Assembly (NCBI GenBank): GCA_051453625.1
Contig: JBOZIK010000001.1
Span: 144,681,551 to 144,730,663 of the forward strand
Origin: Welwitschia mirabilis
Lineage: Eukaryota > Gnetophyta > Gnetopsida > Welwitschiales
Direction: 5' to 3'
DNA length: 49,113 bases
Made by a program: the position numbers and the translations under genes. This document shows positions 1 through 10,544 of this stretch, in pieces. The notes beneath the pieces were generated by a model. That model made no database searches, was not told where the DNA came from, and was given only the letters and a program-made list of their open reading frames with translations. Position 1 is the stretch's first letter, and each line of letters starts with the position of its first letter.

Positions 1-790
1 TCTTATTATTGACTCTAGTCTCTTAAGGGCCATATTAAAACTATGCAAAAATAATAAATAAATTAAGAAGCATGGATTCTCAAGAATCTTACAAGTTTTA
101 TAATAACATTAAAATAAAACAAGAATGTCCTCTATCACCAACATTGTTTGGGATTTTTATAGATGAATTAAAAACATGAATGAAGCAGGTATAAGAAAGG
201 TATGTAATGAAGATAAGCCAAAAAATACTCCATCTCCTAATCTTTAGAGATGATTTAGCACTAGTTGCAAATTCTAATGTAGGACCTCAGGCCATGTTGA
301 ATGTATGATAAAGGTATTGCGAATACTCAAGGATGAAAGAAACTGTTGAGAAAACAAAATCTTTCTTTATGAAACAAATAAAAGGAAGTATAGTTTTTGA
401 TTAAATAATGAAGATTTTGAGATTATTGATTCATATAAATACCTAGGAGTAGAATGTTCAATGTGTGTCATAAGGTGTTGCAAATGGATGGAAGGCTCTT
501 CATGATATAAAGGAAAAAAATGTAAGAAAGAAAATATTTCATCATAAGAGATATAAAAATAATCATTTCATTTAATTATGCAACTAGTCATTTAATATCG
601 ATGCATATAATGAAATCCAAAACTTATCAAAGATTTAAGTAAGAAAATAGAAAACATTCAAAAACAATTTTTATTAGATGAACTTAAGATTAAATCTCAA
701 GTATAATATGAAATGTTATTGCTAGAAATCAATACGTTATTGATACCACATAGAGATTGATATTTATATCAAGTAATTAAGGCCTCATTA
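1..790 (+). pseudogene. LINE (non-LTR retrotransposon) reverse transcriptase fossil
   Basis: Decayed reverse transcriptase of a plant LINE, shifting frame several times. Visible in order: ECPLSPTLFGIFIDEL at about 123-170 (family form QGCPLSPTLFG.yIDEL), followed at once by a TGA stop at 177; LIFRDDLALVANS at about 240-275, which is the catalytic YADD block with the box now FRDD (243-254); a KTKSFFMK block near 350-375; SYKYLGVE at 431-454; and NGWKALHDIKEKN near 483-520. The tail (about 680-780) resembles the K.S.PY..LLE.G.LPI..  region that follows the thumb in these proteins. The 5' end lies outside the window. Family membership is a recognition call. The copy cannot be active, since it has stops, frameshifts and an altered catalytic box. 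Confidence 0.8.
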
Positions 791-933
791 GCATGTTTAG
801 TTAATCATCATACTGGTTTTATGCATTTCTTATGGTTAAGGGCATAAAACTCTTGTTTATTAATAATCTACCTTAACATTATCATTTTGCATGATAAATG
901 TTTCATCAGGTGCATTGTAGTAAAAGATGAAGG

Positions 934-1819
934 TGTGATAAAAATTATTAGTGGTAGCATTAGTCCTAGACATGGTGACACTGATTAGTTAAAGTAAAAT
1001 AGTATCATTCTTACATTCCTGAGTTCTCTTACTGTGAGAAATGCATTTCGACCATTTTTGTAAAAAGAAGATGAACAAGGAATATTTTCTAAGAATAACC
1101 CCTAAATTTGACCTCATGGATAAAAAATTATTTTATGTACTTTGGGATGACTCCATTAGGCTTTTTAAAATCCTAATTATAAATCCTAATTCTACACTAT
1201 AAATACCCTACCTCTTCTCACTTGAAGAACATAATTTTTATAGGATATCATTATTAAAGAGATAGAAGATTTAGTCATAAGTTCCTTTTAAACCGCCCAT
1301 AGAGATGAGCTATCTACCAAGCTAGCATGATGCTTCTTGATTTAGCATAAGTACATTTTTAGATTGTATGCTTTATTTATGAAATAATAAAGTATTAGGC
1401 ATTTTTAGTGCATTACTTTGATGTCAAGTTATGAATGTCATACGTATTATGCTTAGAAATATCTGAAGTGTGCTTTTACTTTAAGATATATTTTGGTGAT
1501 TTTCCTTTTCATTCTAGCTTTCATAACTTGAATGTTTATTTGATGGGTCTTGGAAGACCTTACTTTCAATGCATATGTTATTTTTACTGTGAAGGCTAAG
1601 TGTCTTGGTTATATTGCCTTCATGTCTATCATGGATGAGATTATGCCATTGTGCTCGAGCTTGAACTTTATGAGCACTAATGCTCATGATGGATTATATC
1701 ATTATGCTCAAGATTGAAGTAAAACTACATGTTTTTACTTTAAGTACATATGCTTTTTGTTGAAGTTATCATATTAGTTTGAATGTTATATTTCATTCTT
1801 AGATCTTACATATCATTTC
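934..1819 (+). mobile_element. Athila-type LTR, first ~890 bp only
   Basis: Starts with TGTGATAAAA and is homologous, in reverse orientation, to the complete LTR at 21839-22920. Shared landmarks include the stretch around the TATA box, the region near 1290-1330 and the end block ATTCTTAGATCTTACATATC. Similarity stops at about 1819, roughly 230 bp short of the LTR end. The missing end occurs, inverted, at 30852-31077. It lies just downstream of the LINE fossil, so 934 was probably the outer edge of an element inserted next to that LINE. Confidence 0.75.
1198..1205 (+). promoter_or_regulatory. TATA box of the Athila-type LTR
   Basis: TATAAATA followed by a pyrimidine-rich stretch (CCCTACCTCTTCTC), about 265 bp into the LTR. 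This is a typical place for the U3/R boundary. The matching position in the inverted copy (about 22670-22690) reads TATAGATA followed by the same pyrimidine-rich stretch. Probably a former Pol II promoter. Activity is not expected now. Confidence 0.55.
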
Positions 1820-2439
1820 ATGTAACATCCACTTCTTTATAGTTAATAGTCAATATTCATAGCTTTCATGACAAAGTATACTATCAATGACAAGGTATTT
1901 AAGGTGTGCATACATATGAAGAGTAGTTTAAAGAAGAATAACGGTAGTTTTTATTATGAAGTAAGATACTTGAAAGTAAATTTAGTGATAATAAGGTTTC
2001 ATGTAAAAATATAGTTCTTATACTAACTGATTAATCGATAGATTGTATGTTATTGAAAACATTCATAAACCATTAACATAACCTATAAAGTTAAAATTCT
2101 AGTATAAATTTTATGGCTGAAATTTAAATATGATACCCACATTGTGCAAGGCCTTGGGGTAAAATGTCCTATTTGACCCTTATAACAAATTAATGAAATT
2201 AGAGTTATTAGTAAAAAGGAAATAATATTTAGGTATATTTAAATAATAAGATGTCTCTATTAAATAGCTCAATTAATAAATGTCTCTGCCAAGACAATCG
2301 ATCACATAACCTCTTATCTCTCAGACTTAAAGATCACCCCAATAACCACTTTGGATACTACAACGATTAAGACAAAGGGCATATAGTATTAATGATATCA
2401 ATTTCAACTTTTGTCAAAATGCTTGCTGTCTTAACATGG
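1820..2439. other. AT-rich sequence with no recognised gene
   Basis: No coding signal on either strand. Similarity to the LTR ends at about 1819. The stretch at 2150-2420 is slightly less AT-rich and looks like part of an older repeat, but I cannot name it. Confidence 0.5.
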
Positions 2440-3034
2440 CCCTACCAGATCATGTCGAATGAAAGAATATTTGAATGGGAGGAGGTCGTAATAGAAGGGC
2501 ATGTCAAGGATTCTAATGAATAATGTTCCAGCGGGCACGAGATTTGAGCGAAGGAGCTATGCAAAATGTCAGCGGGCAGGAACACGTTGTGTGTGAGAGG
2601 TGATGCATTAGTGCTGTGTGACAGCGAGAAAGAGAGAGAGAGAGAGGGGGGGCGGAGCACGCGAGGGGAAGCCATGAGCTAGCACGGTGTGCACAAGAAG
2701 ACACAGGAAACGCAAGTAGGCACAGTGGAAACTAGCACAGCGAGTGTGACCGGAACTCAGTGCAGTAGGGCGCAGTTGTGAACAGACACAGGAGAAAGAG
2801 TGAGCATGTGGCATAGATGTAGACGGCAGGCAGCGCAGAGCAGGAAATACTGAAAAAACGCGATGCAACGAGGAAGGCTGCAGAGGCTCTGGGAGGTGGT
2901 GGACGTGCTCTAGGGTCGAGGAAGAGCGACATAGAGCAGGGGACGCAGGAGGAGCGACGGGAGTCACGAGAGGCATTGAACCGAGGTAGTGGACTGTGGC
3001 TGGGACAGAAGAGTGCATAGCAGGACACTGTGTA
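2440..3034. other. GC-rich, purine-skewed island with a GA tract
   Basis: Abruptly GC-rich compared with the AT-rich flanks, with purines concentrated on the + strand and a (GA)n/G run at about 2630-2655. Open frames occur in several overlapping frames on the - strand, but they are low in complexity, rich in Ser, Pro, Cys and Leu, and match no family I know. Such overlap is expected of any GC-rich, stop-poor DNA. It directly abuts the inverted repeat arm at 3035. A CT-rich leader or U5 of an LTR element, read on the - strand, is the most likely nature. A captured host fragment cannot be excluded. Confidence 0.5.
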
Positions 3035-3554
3035 GGCATCAAGAGCACTAGTGAAAAGGTCCCCGGTGCATGCACAGAGGAGTGCCGGGTGTGGCAAACG
3101 TGATGCAGACAGTGCTTTTAAGGATGCGGCAGAGGAAGATCCAAGGGAAGGGAGACACGGACAAAGGAACAACACAGTGGAAGAACAAATTAGGGGCATG
3201 CATGGAACGAATGCAAGAGGAGGGAGGAACGCAGTGCAGACAGCTGCAGACAGCACCGTGGGGAAAGGCAGAGACAGGCATGGCTGGAGGCGGCTCGTTT
3301 GGCATTGTGCACAATAGATGGGTGCTAGATTCATGGAAAGGAAGGGACCCTCGAGAGTTGGTCAAAAAAAATCAAGAGACTTAAAATAAATTTTAAAGTA
3401 TTTCTGAAGTGAATGTGGTGGTAGCCTTAGGTATGAAATCACTACACCAAGAAACCAGCGATAAATGAAGTGCATGACCAGCTACAAGCCAACGTTCTCC
3501 TAACTTTCTATGCCTAAGTCATGTATGATTAAAAAATATAAATAAGTTGAATGA

Positions 3555-3625
3555 CAAGAGTTGCGCTTAACTAAACTTGAACTTAAGACCTTGTATTAAA
3601 TACTATCTCAACTTAACCAATTGTA
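3555..3625 (-). ncRNA. tRNA/SINE-like Pol III promoter remnant (left copy)
   Basis: On the - strand, TGGTTAAGTTG (3609-3619) fits the internal Pol III A-box consensus TRGYNNANNNG exactly. The B-box position reads AGTTCAAGTTT, one or two transitions away from GWTCRANNC. The spacing of about 37 bp is normal for tRNA-like promoters. No cloverleaf is evident, so this is not a tRNA gene. Confidence 0.35.
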
Positions 3626-4385
3626 CTCCATGTTTAGTTAAAAATAATTTATGTAATACGATAAACAATACTTATAATTGGTAGCTATTAAACTAATACA
3701 TGGTAACTTCAAGGAACATAAATATATTTATATAATTATCAAGGAGGAAATACATTTTTATAGGTTGATCTTCCAAAATATTCATTTATTTATTTGTCAT
3801 ATTTAATGAAAGGCATTTTATCCTCTAGACAAGATGAGTTAATCAAAGTTGCTACAGCTTTACTTGAAATAAATTATTAAGAACCCTAGAGGAAACTTTA
3901 ATTACATTGCTAGCTAAAAAAGATAAACTAGATGTGTTTTAATATAAGTACAAGCTAACTTTAAGACACATATATACATGATAATTTCAAGGATTAACAA
4001 GATGTTTATTAATGTTTGAACAATAACATGACTAAAACATGACCAATTGTATACATCATATCAAGCAGTTTGTTATAGTTAACTGAAATAAAACATTTGA
4101 TCTAAATCAATGGAAGTTCATCAATATCTATAATCTTCAAGGAAAGGAGAATTGCTTTATTATAGAAAACTATAGCATAACAACTGAAATAGGCTATTCC
4201 TTCTATCTAAGTACATCTGATAAATATGCAAAAGTAGTGACTGAAGTATAAATTGTCCATATAATCTTTACATAATAACTAAAGTAAATACACAAATGAC
4301 ACCCATTTTTCAACTACTAGCTCTTTCCTACATCATCACTTGCATTCATTCCTACACACACACAGTTGATGTGAGAACTGTATTC

Positions 4386-4745
4386 CAATATAGTTCCTAG
4401 TATGGCCCATGACAAGGAATAGGTTGGGAAGGAAGAATTCCAAACAAGGTAAAGGGTTATACATTAAAAAGACATGACCAAGATCTTTCCTCAGTTTATG
4501 TTAACTTCTTTACAGNNNNNNNNNNNNNNNNNNNNNNNNNNNNNNNNNNNNNNNNNNNNNNNNNNNNNNNNNNNNNNNNNNNNNNNNNNNNNNNNNNNNN
4601 NNNNNNNNNNNNNNNCAATATAGTTCCTAGTATGGCCCATGACAAGGAATAGGTTGGGAAGGAAGAATTCCAAACAAGGTACAGGGTTATACATTAAAAA
4701 GACATGACCAAGATCTTTCCTCAGTTTATGTTAACTTCTTTACAG
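4386..4745. repeat. 130 bp near-identical duplication flanking a 100-N gap
   Basis: 4386-4515 and 4616-4745 are the same 130 bp with one visible difference (AAAGGG versus ACAGGG), separated by 100 Ns. The homologous right arm (about 32110-32250) has the block once. This looks like two contig ends that overlap but were not merged, rather than a real tandem duplication. Confidence 0.8.
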
Positions 4746-4887
4746 TTTTCTGCATCACATATTCCAGTAATCTAAATGCGCCCTACCAGAAGGGGGTTTT
4801 AATCATATAAGTTATGCATATAATTTTTATTTTAGCTCCAGCAATCTGATCCTAATGCCTTAGGACTCCCAATAGAGAGTTACACTC

Positions 4888-4986
4888 NNNNNNNNNNNNN
4901 NNNNNNNNNNNNNNNNNNNNNNNNNNNNNNNNNNNNNNNNNNNNNNNNNNNNNNNNNNNNNNNNNNNNNNNNNNNNNNNNNNNNNN
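4888..4986. other. Assembly gap (N run)
   Basis: 99 Ns. The right arm of the inverted repeat continues through this point at roughly 31850-31960, with about 110 bp of sequence, so the gap is probably short and its content predictable in kind. Confidence 0.9.
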
Positions 4987-5180
4987 GGCTTACAAAAGGA
5001 CTAGCCAACAAGAATCAATTACAACTAGTTAGTAAGAAGGTAGATTAAGATTCACAAGGTTCACACAACTGGGTTACATAAGACATAGACCCTATAAACT
5101 CCTAGAAAACTCTCATAAGATATTATTAAAAGACTACAGGATTATATGCAAACTTCAGCACACATATGGTAATACAAGGC

Positions 5181-6839
5181 ATATTGCATTCATTCAAAGT
5201 TATAAAATATAAGAAAGAAAGTTCAAAAACAAATCATATGAGTATTTAAAAGAAAAGTTATGGATCACAAGTATTCAAGAACAAATCATACAAGATTTTA
5301 GCCTAAGGTAAATTTTACTTATGTAATTAAATTTTTGATGCAATGTTAATCTATATCATTCATTATGTCAAAATGTACCTTATGACTTATGAAATACTAA
5401 TCTATTGAAAACCACCAACATACAAAATGATATATGTTATAATGAGTTGTTTGATAATGGAGGTACAAGGGAAATTATGAGAAGGAAGAAAAAATCACAA
5501 AGAAATATAAAGACAAGTTATCAAGTCTAGATATAAAAATAAACATTAAAATGATGGATCTTATGGATGTGAACATGCATTCTAAGTATAACTACAATGA
5601 TTAAATTTTTTTCAATTGTTATTAAAGAGGAAAATTAGAATGAAAGCACATGTAAAGAGATAAAAACCTAAAGACTTCATATCTTCATAGAAAGAAATAG
5701 ACAATACCATTTTCTATATGTATAACCATATGTTGCCAATTGAACATTAATGGATCTAAACATTAAGAATAAGTTGTTAATTTTTTTGCAAATACATCTC
5801 ATGATGTTGATCAAACATAATTTTAAATCCTTTTAAAATTATTAGTAAATCATTCACAAAAGTAAGATATTAAGTTTCACATCATGAAGTGAGGCTATAA
5901 ATAGGTTCAACTAACATACTTCTTATTCTTTAAAACATGGAATTCATGTTTTAGATTAATTTAAGATACTTTCTAAATTAATAAGTAAATTAGGATGTGT
6001 ATTAGAAGGTTTTTGTTAGGAACTCCATTCAATCTTTCCTTCCTCTTGATAGGAAATCTTGGTCATCTATCTCTCATTGGCAAATTCATCTCTTACCTAT
6101 TCATATAAAATTACATAGCTCCATTTTTGTAATGATATTTGAGAGTTTTGGCTCAATATTAAAATTTTATTCTTGTTTACTGAAGTACTCTCATATGAAA
6201 ACATGGATTTTCTATTCTTTCTTTATGTAAGAAATAAATCATGAAGATTAAAGATGTTTAGTGTTATCAATCTAGTTTTTGGAGTATTTGAACTCAAGAA
6301 AAGTAAGGTTTCATCTACCTATGACATTTTCTACCTACGACTTGCTTTCCTTTATATGTTTTCAACTACTCAAAGTGATAGTGATCTTTGGATTTAGAAG
6401 AATGGTTATAATTATAGGAATATAAAGGCTAAATTCATGAAGAAATTATGATATGATTCTACTCTAAATTTTAAGCATCTAAATAAAATTTGATTTAATT
6501 AATTCTTAAATAAATCTTGGCAGAGTTTGTTTCTCAACAAGTGATGGCTTCTTGATCCTCCTAAAATTCAAATTTTTGATTAGTTCCTTTTACAAAATGG
6601 GCTTTATTGCAATGCCAAGTTGTATGTATTTAATGGAATATTTTGAGTACTTTTATAATACATTTAGATAGGTTTAGTTGGAGTCTTGATAAGAATGAAG
6701 AGTTAATGCGATGATTACATAAAGGTATAATCTTTAACATATTTGAAGGCATTTCAAACAAATTCTAATACTTAGCATTTTGAGAAGGAATGTGATGATC
6801 AAAGAAGCTAATTTAACTTAATGAAAGAACTTGAAAGGT
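5181..6839. other. AT-rich sequence with no recognised gene
   Basis: I read both strands for retroelement motifs and found none that I can support. Stops are dense in all frames. Probably decayed repeat DNA. Confidence 0.5.
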
Positions 6840-8140
6840 TGATATTGAAGGATTTAAAAACCTTAGAGAAGGGGTGAATACATTTTATAAAATAAAATTT
6901 ATCCCTTAAAAATTACACCAAAACATTAATACATTTAGAATAAAAACTAACTATTATCAAATAAATTTAGATGACTGAAAGAGCAGGAAAATAACTGAAA
7001 TGAAGTACCAAGGAAGAGCACTAGATACAATGATTTATATTGGCTTGAGAAAATCTTGGCTTGAGAAAATCCTTCTACTCCACTCTTAGCTGTCAATGTC
7101 AATCCTAAACTGATCTAGATCTTTGTTGATTTCTTTCTAAGTTTCTAGGTCAACCTGCAACCTTTACAAATGGACTTTTTAAGTCTAAGTCTCAACCTTT
7201 ATGGAGCAAATAATTTGGTAAGAGTAGTGTGTTTAAATGCACTAGCTCCACTAGATCTAAAGTGAAACCAAAGTAAGAATACACTGTTTGAAGCGAAGAT
7301 TAGAAGTATAGGCTCATATAGTACAGTATATTATTNNNNNNNNNNNNNNNNNNNNNNNNNNNNNNNNNNNNNNNNNNNNNNNNNNNNNNNNNNNNNNNNN
7401 NNNNNNNNNNNNNNNNNNNNNNNNNNNNNNNNNNNNNNNNNNNNNNNNNNNNNNNNNNNNNNNNNNNNNNNNNNNNNNNNNNNNNNNNNNNNNNNNNNNN
7501 NNNNNNNNNNNNNNNNNNNNNNNNNNNNNNNNNNNNNNNNNNNNNNNNNNNNNNNNNNNNNNNNNNNNNNNNNNNNNNNNNNNNNNNNNNNNNNNNNNNN
7601 NNNNNNNNNNNNNNNNNNNNNNNNNNNNNNNNNNNNNNNNNNNNNNNNNNNNNNNNNNNNNNNNNNNNNNNNNNNNNNNNNNNNNNNNNNNNNNNNNNNN
7701 NNNNNNNNNNNNNNNNNNNNNNNNNNNNNNNNNNNNNNNNNNNNNNNNNNNNNNNNNNNTATATTATTTTTTGCTAACTTTAATATCAATAGTACAACAT
7801 GGACTTTCTTACTAGGCATGGTCGGTAAGATTCCTATTCATTTGGCTTATATGGAAGATAACTTTATGTAATGAAAGATAAATTTAACACTTCAAATGCT
7901 AGGAATATAAAGGAAAATGACTATAAAATAAACTAAAAAGTTTTGTTTCCACTATAACTGGTCGACCCCTCAAAACATCCAATTGACCTAATTGGTTACC
8001 ATTAATAAAGTTGATTGGCTCCACTTTCTTCTAGTTGACTTGATATCATTATGTCATATAGTTTGGTTAACCTCATTCATAGTACAGTTGACTGCATTAT
8101 GTTTTTCATTGCTATTCCATTACTTAATCCAAATAAAGTT
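6840..8140 (+). mobile_element. Copia (SIRE-like) LTR/leader remnant, interrupted by a gap
   Basis: CCTTAGAGAAGGGGTGAATA at 6861-6880 resembles the CCTAGAGGGGGGGTGAATA block found in many plant SIRE-type copia LTRs. It is followed by the usual 'gattta.attgg...tccactc' style region near 7030-7090. From about 7950 there is a decayed series of GGTCGAC/GTTGAC words, also common in these LTRs. A 424-N gap (7336-7759), bordered on both sides by TATATTATT, splits it. No coding domain is visible. The assignment rests on remembered motif similarity, so confidence is modest; the orientation is likewise a guess. Confidence 0.4.
7952..8095. repeat. Decayed GGTCGAC/GTTGAC word array
   Basis: Successive words GGTCGACC, AATTGACC, GGTTACC, GTTGATTGG, AGTTGACT, GGTTAACC and AGTTGACT are spaced 15-35 bp apart. 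The pattern fits an ancestral series of GGTCGACCGG-like palindromes that lost their CpGs. Confidence 0.45.
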
Positions 8141-9429
8141 ATAACTAGTTTATGTGAGTTAGGTAAGCTAATTAAACTTTAAAATGCATTTGTAATTATA
8201 TTTTTCATTAATGGAATAGAAATGAAAAATGTAAATATTTTAATTATCTGTAGGAACTTCTAATCCATTATATGGGAGACATGATGATTTTTTATGTGTA
8301 TAGAAATATGTATTAATAGTATGAACATAAAAAATTTAAATGTAAATAAGATGTTCTTCTTTCCTTAAAGAACAAGTATCTCATGTTAATGATGGGCTTA
8401 GGGACATGATGTAGCTAAACAATGATAATATACATTAGGAATCATAACTAGATCATGCTAATACTAGTTCAAAGCCATAACCATGTTGAGGTTTACAAGA
8501 TGTAATTTTTCATAATTTCATCAAGATAATAAATAATATGTTTTTTTATCTTATTTTCTTTTATGCATACAGTCCCATGTTTACCTTAGAAAAATTAAGA
8601 GCATTACCTCAATTAATAGCATCATGAGCATCTAACATTGATGATTAAAATAAGAGAAAAGGAGTTCTTCAAAATTTGTGTTTATTTCTAATAATTGAAG
8701 TGAATACTAAGATATTAATAAATTTATAAAAATGAAATAAAATCTTAGATGGTAAATTAAAATTTAAATACCTAAAACATAATGTTTTCATTAAGGTTTT
8801 CACACTATAAAATCCAATTTTTTCCTTGCTAATCTCGTTGGGTAATTTTAGATTCTTGAATTAAATTATAAAAGTTTCAAAGTTTTATTAGGATTTTTAA
8901 AGAAATCTATTATCTAAAGGACTTAGTTAGCATGTTTTTTCACTAGGATATAGTATCTTAGTTGCTTAACATACCATGAAATTAATATAAGGACCTTTTT
9001 ATTTTTTTCTTCTTTGTTATTTTTTACTTTGGCTTTTTTTTTTTTTAAGATAACCATGTAACTTCGTTTCTAGTTTTCCTAGTTGGTTGTTCAATGACCA
9101 ACTTGGCCATCTTTAATGGTGGTTGTAAGAATGATTATAGGAACTTTTATAGTATTTATGATCTAATTTGAGCATTTTCTGTGTCAAGAACCTAAGATAA
9201 AGATATAAGCATAATTTAAATGAAAACTAAGTAGTTATGGAGCATTTGATAAAATAATCAGATTTCATCCACAACAAAATTCCACCTTCCATTAGAAGAA
9301 AAAGCATTAAAAAATAAAGCACTAGAGAAGAAAGTAGTCAAATTTTACTTACAACCAGATTCCACCTACCATTAGAGTATTCCATTAAAATCTATTCATG
9401 GTAGTATAAAAACAAACATCAATAAAATA
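8141..9429. other. AT-rich sequence with no recognised gene
   Basis: No coding motif was found. There is a T-rich run near 9000-9050. A block containing TTCCACCT(T/A)CCATTAGA occurs twice, near 9285 and 9365, a minor local duplication. Confidence 0.45.
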
Positions 9430-10540
9430 AACTAGGCAAGGATCTAATACTATCCTTCCATATGGATAATTGAGATAAAAATAATATAAGTAAGATAAGA
9501 GTATTTATTTTGAAATAAAATTAAAACAAAATAAAATCAAGTTTGAGATATTTTATAAAACTTTGATTAGTGATGTAGGAAAATGAATAAGCTCCAAAGA
9601 TCTTACTCAACTTATCTAATAGTACACCTTTACTCTAATGATATATTTTTAATTCTTGAAACATAAGTTCAAATTATGAATTCATGGTGGCTCAGTTCTG
9701 ATGACATAATTTCATTCACCACATGAGTGTTGGTGAATTCAATGCTTACTTTTGACCCTTCATAGTTCTGTATGGACATAGAAAGTAAGGATAATTGTAC
9801 TTAAGATTTAGAACATGATAGTAACTATAACCAATAGTTAAATTAATGGAATTTACTTCATAATGATAGAACTTGATAACATAGTCTTACCTAAGGATTT
9901 AAAGTACTAGTCAAGTGCATTAGAAATTAAAGAATGAACAACTATTTTTCTATTAACATAAGAAATAGCCTGACTAAAGGGTTAAATGTATTATGTTAAT
10001 GTGCATTATAAATTAAAGAATAAAAAACTTATTCTTATATTAAATTAGAAGATACATTACATTAAAGAAGGAAAATGAAGCTGAAACAAACTTCTTAAAC
10101 TAGCCTTAGAATAAGTTCACTCCTAAGGAAGGTGCTTAGAAAGCCATGTAGACCTGATATTCCAAGTATTCCCACTATGTTTACTAAGCCAAAGATGTTT
10201 ATAAATGAATGCATAAGGACCTTTTATATGTGGATATGAGATAGAGGTATTTAAGATCCTTTAACATATAGTGGTAAATGGATGGTTATAATTCTTTCTC
10301 TCAAAGCATTCGGTAGGGTGCATAAGATTCTCTCTTATAGCATTAGGTAGAATATTCATCATGTAGCATTTATTCAATGTTGTTTTATAGCATTTAATGA
10401 TGATTTTCATGTAGCATTAGACTACTCTTCATCCTATAGCATTTGGTAGAGATTCATCCTATAGCATTTGGTAGCGATTATTATGTAGCATTAGGTAGAA
10501 TCTTCATCCTATAGAATTTGGTAGAGATTAGCCATAATGA
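9430..10540 (-). repeat. Third, truncated copy of the Athila-element LTR
   Basis: Aligns with the 3' part of the LTRs at 10545-11849 and 16619-17941. Anchors are the GGATAATTGAGATAAAA block near 9466-9482, the ATTTCATTCACCACATGAGTG block near 9707-9728, and the region 10080-10260. It ends in an expanded minisatellite and directly abuts the terminus of the next LTR at 10545. The U3 start of this copy is missing. It is either a nested or tandem LTR remnant. Confidence 0.55.
10304..10533 (-). repeat. AGCATT(A/T)GGTAG minisatellite in LTR U3
   Basis: About nine imperfect units of roughly 23-36 bp, each with an AGCATTNGGTAG-type core and often CATCCTAT before it. The other two LTRs of the family carry only about two such units at the matching place (near 11278-11320 and 17367-17410), so this is a local expansion. 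Confidence 0.7.
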
Positions 10541-10544
10541 GTCT

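Larger units (their letters stand above)
3035..5180 (-). repeat. Left arm of a ~2 kb inverted repeat
   Basis: Read on the - strand, this segment aligns along most of its length with 31665-33604 on the + strand. Anchors: the block around 3040-3110 with 33530-33600; 3300-3420 with 33220-33330; the tRNA-like block 3555-3625 with 33010-33070; 4400-4490 with 32150-32240; and 5090-5180 with 31665-31760. Divergence is high, so the copies are old. This arm contains two N runs and a duplicated 130 bp block at the first of them. On the - strand the unit begins TGTATTACCATATGTG and has a TATA-like TTTTATAAGCC in the right copy, so an LTR of an unidentified element is possible, but no clear CA end, PBS or PPT was found. 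Confidence 0.75.

Noticed and set aside
2442-3384. Overlapping open frames up to 200 codons on both strands in the GC-rich island and arm
   Set aside because: Several frames are open at once on both strands, residues are low in complexity, no domain is visible, and the GC-rich composition explains the lack of stops. The match to the frame at 33322-33600 follows from nucleotide homology of the repeat arms.
4491-4694. Open frame spanning Ns
   Set aside because: Most of its length is gap. The same holds for frames over 7331-7819, 25968-27115 and 47309-47587.
10304-10533. A CRISPR-like array
   Set aside because: Units are imperfect and contiguous with no unique spacers of constant length, and the context is a plant LTR.
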